Shown in pieces: positions 15,319 through 24,790 of a DNA stretch of 64,000 bases. The stretch's first letter is position 1, and each line of letters starts with the position of its first letter. A program made the translations under genes and the position numbers. Below the pieces are notes generated by a model. The model had not been told where the DNA came from, searched no databases, and was given only the letters and a program-made list of their open reading frames with translations. Source of the DNA: Yersinia massiliensis (GTDB taxonomy: Bacteria > Pseudomonadota > Gammaproteobacteria > Enterobacterales > Enterobacteriaceae); assembly GCF_003048255.1 (NCBI RefSeq), contig NZ_CP028487.1, positions 806,001-870,000 of the forward strand, in the 5' to 3' direction.

Positions 15319-18300
15319 ATGAACGGTTTCTATTCATATAAATCATTTATGCGGGTAGTTGCATTTAATACTTTGTTAGTGCAATTAATGTTACCTATCG
15401 TGATAGCCTTTAGCCCGCTTATCTCTTCATCTGTACGTGCGAATGAATTAGATGAACAGATGGCGAAAATGCGCTCGTTAGACATTCTGACAATCCCAGA
15501 TAACACAGAGCCTAAGTCGGGAGAGCCATCCCATAACCCCTTATCTAACAACCCATTTTATGCCCCTTCATTACCCTCAACGGCTCCCTTGAGTACCCCA
15601 TCTTCACCCCTTACTGCACCGGATGCGACAGCTGAAGATATCAAACAGTTACCTGATTTAGGCTCGTTGCAGACAGATATTAATGCGCAAAGCCATCTAC
15701 CCGCGGTGAATGAGGAAAATGTGGCCAGTGCCGCGACTCAACTTTGGGGCATTATGGGGAATGAAAATAGCAGCCGGGCCGCAGAAAGTGCCGTATCAGG
15801 TGTTGCTTCAGGTTTAGCTTCGCAAGCCGCTGCTGACTGGCTTGGTCAGTACGGTAATGCTCGTGTGCAAATCAATTCGAATGGCATCGGTAATGCTGAT
15901 GTCTTGATCCCGCTGACAGAAACACAGAACAATTTGTTGTTTGGTCAATTAGGGGTGCGTTACAACGGGGAAAGAACCACCAATAACATTGGTCTTGGTG
16001 CGCGTACTTTTACCGACAACTGGATGTTCGGTGTTAATACCTTTTATGATTATGACCTGACCGGCAAGAATAGCCGTTTGGGTGTCGGCGGCGAAGCCTG
16101 GACTGACAATCTCAAATTCTCGGCTAACGGCTATTTCCGTTTGACTGACTGGCATCAGTCGGTACTTGCCGATATGGAAGATTATGACGAACGCCCAGCC
16201 AATGGATTTGATGTGCGTGCAGAAGCCTATCTGCCCAGCCACCCACAGTTGGGTGGACGTTTAATGTATGAGAAATACTTCGGTAAAGGTGTTGCCCTGA
16301 ATTCCGGCAGCACTAGTCCCAGTGACTTAGGTGATTCACCGTCTGCTTTCACGGTGGGCGTTAATTACACGCCAATTCCATTGTTTACTATCGATATGGC
16401 ACATAAGAAAGGCCAAAATACTAATAACGAACTACAACTTGGTCTGAACTTTAATTACCGATTCGGTGTGCCTTGGGTCGATCAAATCAACCGAAATGCG
16501 GTGGGTTTGATGCGAAGCCTGATGGGCAGCCGCTACGATATTGTTGATCGTAATTACAATATCGTCATGCAATATCAAAAGCAGGATTTAATCAGGCTGA
16601 CATTGCCAGAAACATTATCCGCCTATGCCATTTCTAATCTTCAGCTCACGGGCAATATCAATTCTAAGTATGGCGCCGAGAGAGTGGAATGGAGTGCGCC
16701 AGCGCTAATCGCCGCTGGAGGTGCACTTGTACCGCTGACTTTAGAGTCGGCTTCCGTCACTTTCCCGCCTTATCAACAAGTCGCCACGGCTAACAGCTAT
16801 CAGGTCAGCGCTGTTGCTTATGATGTGCGCGGTAATCGATCGAATACGGCGACCACCACGCTTGTGGTGCAAGAATCACCGCAACAAATCTCCCTCGCCC
16901 TCAACGGAGGTAGTCATATCGCGATTGCCGATGGCACTACCCTAGTGAGTTATATCGCAACCGTTGTCGATACCAGTGGCCCTGTAGCGTCACCATTGGC
17001 GGGAATGAATATCGCATTTAACTCGACGGTGGGTGATGTGACCATTCCAAATGCCGTGACTGATAATCAAGGCAAAGCGAATATTGCGATCAAAAGTTCA
17101 CTCGCTGGGAGTGGGCATATTCGTGGTGTCTTGGATAACGGCAATCGCGCGCAATCGCCTTTAACCTTTATTGCTGATAGTGGCACGGCCGAGATTGCTA
17201 ATGGCAACCTTACGGTGACCGTCAATAATGCGATTGCGAATGGCCTTGACCGTAATGCCGTTCAGGTTTTAGTGACCGATGCAAATGGTAATCCGGTGCC
17301 TGATGAGATAGTCAACTTCAGTGTGGACAGCGGCAGTTTGGCTAATGCTAGTGCCAGTACGGCTGTGGATGGCATTGCTCGGATGGAACTGACCAATCTT
17401 GTGGCGGGCACCTCGGTGGTGACTGCGACGGTAAACGGCAGTAGCGCCAGTGAGAACACCACCTTTAGACCCGATTTGACCACCGCCGAGATAGCTGATG
17501 CGGACTTTACGGTAGGCAGTGGCGCGGTGGCGAACAATATTGCCACCAATGCCGTGAGCGCTACGGTGAAGGATGCTGGTGGCAATGTGGTGCCGAATGC
17601 AGATGTGACATTCACGGTCACAGGGGGCGCAACCTTTGTTGGCACGACTCAGAACACGAAGGTGGCAAGTACCGATAACAGTGGGGTTGCCACAGCCGCG
17701 TTGATCAGTCGGGTGACAGGCGATCATGCCGTGACGGCAACGGTCGGCACCAACACCACGACCGCGAAAAACTCCAACTTCGTGGCGGATGAAACCACCG
17801 CCATCATTGCGGGCGCAGACTTCACTGTGGACAGCGGGGCCGTCGCCAATAATATCGCGACGAATGCGATAAGCGCGACGGTGAAAGATGGCAATGGCAA
17901 TTTAGTGCCGAATGTCAGCGTCACGTTTGAAGTGACTGGCGGCGCTACTTTTGTCGGCACCACTCAGACGACTAATTCGGTAATGACCGACGGCAGTGGG
18001 GTCGCAACAGCAGCCTTGATCAGTCAGGTCGCGGGTGATCACGCAGTGACGGCAACAGTGGGAACGAACACCACCGCCGCAAAAAACACCACCTTTGTGG
18101 CCGATGAAACCACGGCCGAGATTGGCAGTACTGACTTCACCGTGGCCAGCGGGGCGGTGGCGAACAATACCGACACCAATGCCGTGAGTGCGACGGTGAA
18201 AGATGGCAATGGCAATTTAGTGCCGAATGTCAGTGTCACGTTTGAAGTGACTGGTGGCGCAACTTTCGACGGGGGAACCGGGGTAAGCAAGTCGGCGATC

Positions 18301-21300
18301 ACTAACAGCAGTGGGGTCGCCATCGCTCAATTATTCAGCCGAGTTGCGGGCGATCATGGGGTGACGGCAACCGTGGGCAGCAACACCACGGCGACGAAAA
18401 CCTCCACTTTTACGCCAGATGAAGCCAGTGCCATCATTGCAAGCGCCGACTTTACCGTCGCCAGTGGTGCGATAGCCAACAATATTGCCACCAACGCCGT
18501 GAGCGCGACGGTGAAAGATAGCAATGGGAATATCGTACCGAACGTGAGCGTGACCTTTGCGGTGAGCGGCGGGGCAACCTTCGAAGGGGGAACCGAGCTT
18601 AGTAAGGAGGTCATCACGAATAACCTTGGGGTGGCAACAGCAGCTTTGATCAGTCGGGTGGCGGGTGATCATGGCGTCACGGTCACTGTGGGAACTAACA
18701 CTACTGCCGCGAAAACCTCTACCTTTATAGCCGATGAAACCACGGCAGAAGTTGGCAGCACCGACTTTGCAGTCGCCAGTGGGGCTATTGCGAATAATGC
18801 TGCGACCAATGCGGTGAGCGCCACGGTGAAGGATGCCGAGGGAAATCTGGTGCCCAATGTGAATGTGACATTCGCGGTGAGTGGCGGCGCAACCTTTGAC
18901 GGGGTAACCGAGATCAGCAAGTCGGCGACCACCAACAACGCCGGGGTCGCCACAGCAACTTTGGTCAGTCTGGTCGCGGGTGATCATGGAGTCACGGCAA
19001 CGGTGGGCACCAACACCACGGCGGCGAAAACCTCTACCTTTATCGCGGATGAGACGACGGCTGAGATAAGTAGCGCCGACTTTACTGTCGCCAGCGGAGC
19101 GGTGGCGAACAATACCGAGACCAATGCGGTCAGTGCGACGGTGAAAGATAGCAATGGTAATACGGTGCCAAATGCTGTCGTGACTTTCGCGGTCACTGGG
19201 GGGGCAACCTTCAACGGGGGAACCGAGGTGAGTGAAGAGGCCATCACTAACGGTGCAGGGGTGGCTACCGCTGCGTTGATTAGTCGAGTGGCGGGCGATC
19301 ATGCGGTGACGGCAACGGTGGGAACCAGCACCACGACCGCGAAAACTTCTACTTTTATTGCTGATGAAACCACGGCCGAGATTGGCAGCACTGACTTTAC
19401 TGTTGCCAGTGGTGCGGTGGCGAATAATACCGAGACCAATGCGGTAAGTGCGACGGTCAAAGATGGCAATGGGAATATCGTGCCGAATGTGAGCGTGACG
19501 TTCGTGGTCAGTGGCGGGGCAACCTTCGAAGGGGGAACCGAACTGACTAAGGAGGTCAACACTAACAGCGCTGGGGTGGCAACAGCATTACTGATCAGCC
19601 GAGTGGCGGGTGATCATGCGGTGACGGCAACAGTGGGAACCCATACTACTGCTGCGAAAACCTCCACCTTTGTGGCCGATGAGACGACAGCCATTATTGC
19701 GAGTACTGATTTCACTGTCGCCAGTGGTGCGGTGGCGAACAATATGGCGAGCAATGCCGTGAGCGCTATCGTGAAGGATGCTGATGGCAATCTGGTGCCG
19801 AATGTCACTGTGACTTTCGCCGTGACGGGGGGAGCGACCTTCGACGGGGCAGCCGAGGTCAACAAATCGGTGATGACCAACAACAGTGGGGTCGCTACAG
19901 CTGCATTAGTCAGTCTGATGGCAGGTGATCATGCGGTGACAGCAACAGTGGGCACCAACACCACAGCGGCGAAAACCTCCACTTTTATCGCGGATGAAAC
20001 CAGTGCCATCATCGCGAGCGCCGACTTTACCGTTGCCAGTGGCGCAGTGGCGAACAATATTGCCACCAACGAAGTCAGCGCGACGGTCAAAGATGGCAAT
20101 GGGAATACCGTGCCAAATGTGAGCGTGACCTTTACGGTGAGTGGCGGAGCAACCTTTGAAGGGGGAGCTGATCTTAGTAAGGAGGTCATCACTAACAACC
20201 TTGGGGTGGCAACAGCATTACTGATCAGTCGGGTCGCGGGCGATCATGACGTCACGGCCACGGTGGGAACTAACACCATCACCGCGAAAACCTCCACCTT
20301 CATCGCGGATGAAACTACCGCCATCATTGGTAGCACTGACTTTACTGTCGCCAGTGGGGCAGTGGCAAACAATACCGAGACCAATGCGGTGAGCGCCACG
20401 GTGAAGGACGGCAATGGCAATTTAGTGCCGAATGTGAATGTGACATTCGTGGTGAGTGGCGGCGCCACCTTTGACGGGGCCACCGAGGTAAGCAAGTCGG
20501 CGACCACCAACAACGCCGGGGTCGCTACAGCAACTTTGGTCAGTCTGGTCGCGGGTGATCATGGGGTCACGGCAACGGTGGGCACCAACACCACGGCGGC
20601 GAAAACGTCCAATTTTATCGCCGATGAAACCACCGCAGTCATTGGTAGCACTGATTTTACGGTCGCCAACGGAGCAGTAGCCAACAATACGGCGACCAAT
20701 GCAATCAGCGCCACGGTGAAAGATGGTAATGGGAATACCGTGCCAAATGTTGTCGTGACTTTCGCGGTCACTGGGGGGGCGACCTTCAACGGGGGAATCG
20801 AGGTGACTAAAGAAGCCATCACTAACAATGATGGGGTGGCAACAGCAGCCTTAATCAGTTTGGTCGCAGGTGATCATGCTGTGACGGCAACGGTCGGTAC
20901 CAACACCACGGCCGCGAAAACGTCCAATTTTATCGCCGATGAAACCACGGCCGAGATTGGCAGCACCGACTTTACTGTCGCCAGTGGCGCGGCCGCTAAT
21001 AATACGGCGACCAATGCCGTGAGTGCGACGGTGAAAGATGGCAATGGGAATTTAGTGCCGAATGTGAGCGTGACGTTCGTGGTCAGTGGCGGGGCAACCT
21101 TCGAAGGGGGAGCTGATCTTAGTAAGGAGGTCATCACTAATAACCTTGGGGTGGCGACAGCATTACTGATCAGTCGGGTAGCGGGTGATCATGACGTCAC
21201 GGCCACGGTGGGGACCAACACCACCACCGCGAAAACCTCCACCTTCATCGCGGATGAAACTACCGCCATCATTGGTAGCACTGACTTTACTGTCGCCAGT

Positions 21301-22533
21301 GGGGCAGTGGCGAACAATATTGCCACCAATGCCGTGAGCGCTACCGTGAAGGATGCTGATGGCAATCTGGTACCGAATGTCACTGTGACTTTTGCCGTGA
21401 CGGGCGGGGCAACCTTTGACGGGGCCACCGAGATCAGCAAGTCGGCAATCACCAACAACGCCGGGGTTGCTACAGCAACTTTGGTCAGTCTGGTCGCGGG
21501 TGATCATGGGGTGACGGCAACAGTCGGCACCAACACCACGACCGCGAAAAACTCTACTTTTATCGCGGATGAAACCACCGCCATCATTGGTAGTACTGAC
21601 TTTACTGTCGCCAGCGGCGCAGTGGCGAACAATATTGCCACCAATACCGTCAGCGCCACAGTGAAGGATGGCAATGGGAATTTAGTGCCGAATGTGAGTG
21701 TGACGTTCGTGGTCAGTGGCGGGGCAACCTTCGAAGGGGGAACCGAACTGACTAAGGAGGTCAACACCAACAGCGCAGGGGTGGCAACAGCATTACTGAT
21801 CAGTCGGGTCGCGGGCGGTCATGATGTCACAGCCACGGTGGGGACCAACACCACCGCCGCGAAAACCTCTACTTTTATCGCGGATGAAACCACCGCCATC
21901 ATTGGTAGCACTGACTTTACTGTCGCCAGTGGGGCAGTGGCGAACAATACGGCGACCAATGCGGTCAGTGCCACGGTGAAGGACGGTAATGGCAATTTAG
22001 TGCCGAATGTGGGCGTGACTTTCGTGGTGAGTGGCGGTGCCACCTTCGCCAACACGGCTCAGCAGACGACTTTAATAGTGAACACCAACAACGACGGGGT
22101 GGCCACGGCAGCCTTGGTCAGTCTGATCGCAGGTGATCATGGGGTCACGGCAAAGGTTGGCACCAACACCACAGCGGCGAAAACCTCTAACTTTATTGCT
22201 GGAGATATTAGTGGTGCTAAATCCACATTCGCTATCGATAAAAATATTATTTCGGCCAACGGGAGTGCATCGTTATCCATGACATTTACGGCTAGGGATG
22301 AGCACAATAATTTGGTTCGCGGTGCCGATGTTAAATTTAAGGTCGAGGGGATCAGCAGTGGTATTACGCTAGGACCAATTAGCGAGTCTCAAGGGGTATA
22401 TACGGCAACGTTAACCTCTACTCAGAAAGGTCTCGGTAATATCGCAACCTATATTGACGATACCGTACTTGAGGATATGGCGACATTATCGTTTGGCGTC
22501 TATCGCAGCTCACTGGAAATTAAGGTCAATTAA
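15319..22533 (+). CDS. Giant invasin/intimin-like inverse autotransporter adhesin
   Basis: 2404 residues. A signal peptide (about 1-42) is followed by a proline-rich linker, then an inverse-autotransporter beta-barrel domain (about 135-400; e.g. NNIGLGARTFTDNWMFGVN and GVGGEAWTDNLKF). An intimin-type linker region lies at 400-510. Next come two divergent Big_1-like Ig domains (about 519-719), fifteen near-identical 105-residue Ig repeats (720-2295) and one divergent terminal Ig-like domain (2296-2404). There is no C-type lectin cap of the invasin/intimin kind and no LysM motif seen. The barrel anchors in the outer membrane, and the Ig rod would extend the tip far from the cell. ATG start with only a weak GGGACG site. 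A fimbrial adhesin-like gene follows. Confidence 0.9.
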   Translation: MNGFYSYKSFMRVVAFNTLLVQLMLPIVIAFSPLISSSVRANELDEQMAKMRSLDILTIPDNTEPKSGEPSHNPLSNNPFYAPSLPSTAPLSTPSSPLTAPDATAEDIKQLPDLGSLQTDINAQSHLPAVNEENVASAATQLWGIMGNENSSRAAESAVSGVASGLASQAAADWLGQYGNARVQINSNGIGNADVLIPLTETQNNLLFGQLGVRYNGERTTNNIGLGARTFTDNWMFGVNTFYDYDLTGKNSRLGVGGEAWTDNLKFSANGYFRLTDWHQSVLADMEDYDERPANGFDVRAEAYLPSHPQLGGRLMYEKYFGKGVALNSGSTSPSDLGDSPSAFTVGVNYTPIPLFTIDMAHKKGQNTNNELQLGLNFNYRFGVPWVDQINRNAVGLMRSLMGSRYDIVDRNYNIVMQYQKQDLIRLTLPETLSAYAISNLQLTGNINSKYGAERVEWSAPALIAAGGALVPLTLESASVTFPPYQQVATANSYQVSAVAYDVRGNRSNTATTTLVVQESPQQISLALNGGSHIAIADGTTLVSYIATVVDTSGPVASPLAGMNIAFNSTVGDVTIPNAVTDNQGKANIAIKSSLAGSGHIRGVLDNGNRAQSPLTFIADSGTAEIANGNLTVTVNNAIANGLDRNAVQVLVTDANGNPVPDEIVNFSVDSGSLANASASTAVDGIARMELTNLVAGTSVVTATVNGSSASENTTFRPDLTTAEIADADFTVGSGAVANNIATNAVSATVKDAGGNVVPNADVTFTVTGGATFVGTTQNTKVASTDNSGVATAALISRVTGDHAVTATVGTNTTTAKNSNFVADETTAIIAGADFTVDSGAVANNIATNAISATVKDGNGNLVPNVSVTFEVTGGATFVGTTQTTNSVMTDGSGVATAALISQVAGDHAVTATVGTNTTAAKNTTFVADETTAEIGSTDFTVASGAVANNTDTNAVSATVKDGNGNLVPNVSVTFEVTGGATFDGGTGVSKSAITNSSGVAIAQLFSRVAGDHGVTATVGSNTTATKTSTFTPDEASAIIASADFTVASGAIANNIATNAVSATVKDSNGNIVPNVSVTFAVSGGATFEGGTELSKEVITNNLGVATAALISRVAGDHGVTVTVGTNTTAAKTSTFIADETTAEVGSTDFAVASGAIANNAATNAVSATVKDAEGNLVPNVNVTFAVSGGATFDGVTEISKSATTNNAGVATATLVSLVAGDHGVTATVGTNTTAAKTSTFIADETTAEISSADFTVASGAVANNTETNAVSATVKDSNGNTVPNAVVTFAVTGGATFNGGTEVSEEAITNGAGVATAALISRVAGDHAVTATVGTSTTTAKTSTFIADETTAEIGSTDFTVASGAVANNTETNAVSATVKDGNGNIVPNVSVTFVVSGGATFEGGTELTKEVNTNSAGVATALLISRVAGDHAVTATVGTHTTAAKTSTFVADETTAIIASTDFTVASGAVANNMASNAVSAIVKDADGNLVPNVTVTFAVTGGATFDGAAEVNKSVMTNNSGVATAALVSLMAGDHAVTATVGTNTTAAKTSTFIADETSAIIASADFTVASGAVANNIATNEVSATVKDGNGNTVPNVSVTFTVSGGATFEGGADLSKEVITNNLGVATALLISRVAGDHDVTATVGTNTITAKTSTFIADETTAIIGSTDFTVASGAVANNTETNAVSATVKDGNGNLVPNVNVTFVVSGGATFDGATEVSKSATTNNAGVATATLVSLVAGDHGVTATVGTNTTAAKTSNFIADETTAVIGSTDFTVANGAVANNTATNAISATVKDGNGNTVPNVVVTFAVTGGATFNGGIEVTKEAITNNDGVATAALISLVAGDHAVTATVGTNTTAAKTSNFIADETTAEIGSTDFTVASGAAANNTATNAVSATVKDGNGNLVPNVSVTFVVSGGATFEGGADLSKEVITNNLGVATALLISRVAGDHDVTATVGTNTTTAKTSTFIADETTAIIGSTDFTVASGAVANNIATNAVSATVKDADGNLVPNVTVTFAVTGGATFDGATEISKSAITNNAGVATATLVSLVAGDHGVTATVGTNTTTAKNSTFIADETTAIIGSTDFTVASGAVANNIATNTVSATVKDGNGNLVPNVSVTFVVSGGATFEGGTELTKEVNTNSAGVATALLISRVAGGHDVTATVGTNTTAAKTSTFIADETTAIIGSTDFTVASGAVANNTATNAVSATVKDGNGNLVPNVGVTFVVSGGATFANTAQQTTLIVNTNNDGVATAALVSLIAGDHGVTAKVGTNTTAAKTSNFIAGDISGAKSTFAIDKNIISANGSASLSMTFTARDEHNNLVRGADVKFKVEGISSGITLGPISESQGVYTATLTSTQKGLGNIATYIDDTVLEDMATLSFGVYRSSLEIKVN
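17476..22203 (+). repeat. 15 tandem copies of a 315-bp Ig-domain repeat
   Basis: Copies begin at 17476 + 315(n-1). Each starts with a DET/DEA-TAxI motif (copy 1 has DLTTAEI), then DFTVASGAVANN, ATVKDGNGN, VPNVSVTF, GGATF, GVATA and AGDHxVTATVGTNTT. Fourteen copies are 105 codons; the last is one codon longer. The central GGATF(E/D/N)G segment defines subtypes that recur in a regular order (see findings). High nucleotide identity between copies makes the array prone to recombination and to assembly collapse. Confidence 0.95.
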
Positions 22534-22669
22534 TATATTCAAATAGTGAGTAGCCGTCATTGTTAATTGGAGAGATATCTTCTGAAAAGACGTAATAGCA
22601 AGGATGCTGTTACGTTTTTATCAGCAAGGTGTTGATAGCCGCTTAAACAAAATAATGGATTTTATGCAA

Positions 22670-23665
22670 ATGAAAAAAACAGTATCACTTATATTATTTG
22701 GCGTTATCTCATTGGCTTCATCAAAAGTCATGGCGTTAGATTGTGTGGGCGCCGGTAATGTTGTTCTTGATTCCGTGGTGTTAGACAGAATGGTCTATCT
22801 CGCTAATGCGTCTAATGGCGATATAATATGGCGTTCTGATGTCTTTACGAGAAATATTACCTGTTCCTCTGGAATAACCGAAAATGTCTATATTTATGCC
22901 TATCCATTTATGGGGGCTGAGACACTCCCTCAGAATGTAGAAATGGGGTTGATTTTTGACGGCGTTGATTTAGGCACAATGAGTACAGGTAGTTCATTGA
23001 ATAGCAGGCGGAAAGATACAGGTTGGAGAGTCACATCGGGAAATGATCTCGTTAAAAATGGTGTGACTTTCCAAACGTATTTAAAGAAAACAGGGGACAT
23101 CAGTACCGCTGGCGTGACATCAATTACTCTTTTCCAGTTGGATGGTGTTGGCGGACTTAATACCATGCCTAGTGCGAAGAATTATAAGTTCAATATTTCA
23201 GGATGGAACAACGTTGGGACGATAAATTGTAATCCGACAGTGACTAACAGCACCTTTTCATTCACGGCGCTAACAGACCAAGCCTTCGCGGGGAGCGCCA
23301 CTAATCAGGCTAATCATCCAACAATAAGCGTTGCCTGTTCGGGGGATAGCTCTTCTTTGAACATGACACAATCTATTTCAGGTAGATTAAATCTTGCTGG
23401 GGCTGGAAGTTCATTTTCAACCAATAAAACAGGGCTGACACTGAACATTTTCTATGAAGGAACTGAGTTAATACCCAATAATGACATCATTGTCACTATT
23501 CCCATCACTGCGGGGAATGGTAATAAGACATTTCAATTTGATGTAAAACCAAAGTTATCTACTTTGCAACTTAATAATCCGAGCTGGCTTTTCTCAACCA
23601 CGGATGAAGCCATAACTTCATCCATCCCATTCTCATTTACACCCACACTAGTGAATTTGAATTAG
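22670..23665 (+). CDS. Fimbrial-type adhesin/minor pilin-like protein
   Basis: About 331 residues from the ATG at 22670 (MKKTVSLILFGVISLASSKVMA|LDC signal peptide); in-frame ATGs at 22655 and 22664 are alternatives. The mature protein begins LDCVG and has a two-part look: an N-terminal beta-rich lectin-like region (to about residue 185) and a C-terminal region (CNPTVTNSTFSFTALTDQAF, ISVACSGDSSSLNMTQSISG) like a chaperone-usher pilin domain with a conserved disulfide. This is the layout of tip adhesins of FimH type. No chaperone or usher gene lies nearby, so it is an orphan. It begins about 136 bp after the giant adhesin and may be co-transcribed with it. Function inferred from fold features only. 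Confidence 0.65.
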   Translation: MKKTVSLILFGVISLASSKVMALDCVGAGNVVLDSVVLDRMVYLANASNGDIIWRSDVFTRNITCSSGITENVYIYAYPFMGAETLPQNVEMGLIFDGVDLGTMSTGSSLNSRRKDTGWRVTSGNDLVKNGVTFQTYLKKTGDISTAGVTSITLFQLDGVGGLNTMPSAKNYKFNISGWNNVGTINCNPTVTNSTFSFTALTDQAFAGSATNQANHPTISVACSGDSSSLNMTQSISGRLNLAGAGSSFSTNKTGLTLNIFYEGTELIPNNDIIVTIPITAGNGNKTFQFDVKPKLSTLQLNNPSWLFSTTDEAITSSIPFSFTPTLVNLN

Positions 23666-23785
23666 GTAACAATCGCTATACACACAACATGTTGATGCTT
23701 GATAGCTTTATAATATTTCCATAAAAATCTTGACTATCAAGCATCAATATCAAAATGAGAGTGGTATATGATGGAGGGACGCTTT

Positions 23786-24040
23786 ATGAAAATAGCTGAA
23801 TCCGTTTTTTTTTACATTTTCTGGTTTGCATGGATGTTTTGTTTTATTTCATTGCTGAGTGTTGAGTTTATTCCTAGCCTCGTCATACAGTTCTATTCAC
23901 GTTATTTTGGTCTTATCTTCTCGGATGATGCTTATGGTTCATTGATTGCAACTTTATTGTGGTCATCTCTTACGTTAACCGTTGCTATTATGATGTTGAT
24001 TTATTTATTTTTTAAAGGACGCAATAACCCTCAGTTCTAA
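23786..24040 (+). CDS. Small two-helix membrane protein, unknown function
   Basis: 84 residues from the ATG at 23786, chosen because a strong GGAGGG (23774-23779) lies about 6 bp before it; the in-frame ATGs at 23768 and 23771 precede that site. Two membrane helices: ESVFFYIFWFAWMFCFISLL and ATLLWSSLTLTVAIMMLIYL. They are joined by a ~20-residue loop, and a short positive tail follows (FFKGRNNPQF), which places the C-terminus in the cytoplasm. No family recognised. It lies between the adhesin-like gene and a LuxR-type regulator, 43 bp before the latter, so a co-transcribed accessory or regulatory membrane protein is possible. Confidence 0.6.
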   Translation: MKIAESVFFYIFWFAWMFCFISLLSVEFIPSLVIQFYSRYFGLIFSDDAYGSLIATLLWSSLTLTVAIMMLIYLFFKGRNNPQF

Positions 24041-24083
24041 ATATTTTGAAGTTTTATTTTAAGAATCAATAGGGATTGATTAT

Positions 24084-24713
24084 ATGGAAGAGAAACAAGT
24101 TATCATTCAACATGCCTGTCAATTTACACTCGCCAGTGTGAAAGATATTTTAAATGATATATTGAATACGGAACCCATTAATATTGTTGCTCAAGTCAAA
24201 TCACTAGAAGATGTATACGATAATTTGATGCGCTTTCCTTCTACTCATATGGTTATTTTGAGTTTGTGCTGCGACGACTATCGTCATAACCATACCTTTC
24301 ATTTGATCGTAAATTGGTTACAGGCGAATAGAGCCACTTGTCGTGTGGTTATTATCGCCGATATACCCTATATCCGACTGTTAGAGCATTATTTCTACGA
24401 CATTGATCTCATCTACGCAATGATTGCGAAAACAGCCCCCGTTAGTCATGTTGTCGAATGGTTGAGGCAGGTTTTTTATCAGGTCACACCGACCAAACGT
24501 TTTTTTTATCGAAAGAGACATTTATCACTATCAAAACGGGAGCAACTAGTTATGGAATTATTGCTACAAGGAAACTCCAATAATCACATTGCTTCTGCTT
24601 TGCAATTGAGCAACAAAACAGTGAGTTACTATAAGCGAAATGCTATGAATAAGCTGGGCATACCCTCATTACAACCCATGTTAATTTTACCGACGAGTAG
24701 AATGGATCATTAA
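24084..24713 (+). CDS. LuxR/NarL-type transcriptional regulator without a clear receiver site
   Basis: 209 residues. Residues about 145-205 form a LuxR-type helix-turn-helix: LSLSKREQLVMELLLQGNSN then HIASALQLSNKTVSYYKRNA. The N-terminal ~135 residues have the size of a receiver domain (MEEKQVIIQHACQFTLASVK, MVILSLCCDDY) but lack the acidic pair and phospho-acceptor aspartate in their usual context. This resembles RcsA/BglJ-type auxiliary regulators, which work without phosphorylation. Its place after the adhesin genes suggests control of the adhesin or pilin genes, which is unproven. A strong terminator follows directly. Confidence 0.8.
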   Translation: MEEKQVIIQHACQFTLASVKDILNDILNTEPINIVAQVKSLEDVYDNLMRFPSTHMVILSLCCDDYRHNHTFHLIVNWLQANRATCRVVIIADIPYIRLLEHYFYDIDLIYAMIAKTAPVSHVVEWLRQVFYQVTPTKRFFYRKRHLSLSKREQLVMELLLQGNSNNHIASALQLSNKTVSYYKRNAMNKLGIPSLQPMLILPTSRMDH

Positions 24714-24745
24714 TTGGATTTCGTTAAGATAATCACGCAATATTC

Positions 24746-24790
24746 AATTCTCTGTCACAGAAAATCATCACTGCGACAGAGAATTTTTTT
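24746..24790 (+). terminator. Rho-independent terminator after the LuxR-type gene
   Basis: Perfect 11-bp stem AATTCTCTGTC (24746-24756) / GACAGAGAATT (24775-24785) with an 18-nt loop, followed by a run of seven T. It ends at the stop codon of the convergent bactofilin gene. Confidence 0.85.

Noticed and set aside
17262..22055. A ladder of 78-127 codon minus-strand open frames spaced by 315 bp, plus longer ones at 18331-19302 and 21163-21507.
   Set aside because: They lie antisense to the adhesin repeats and recur with exactly the repeat period. They are a by-product of GC-rich third positions in the repeats, with no ribosome sites.
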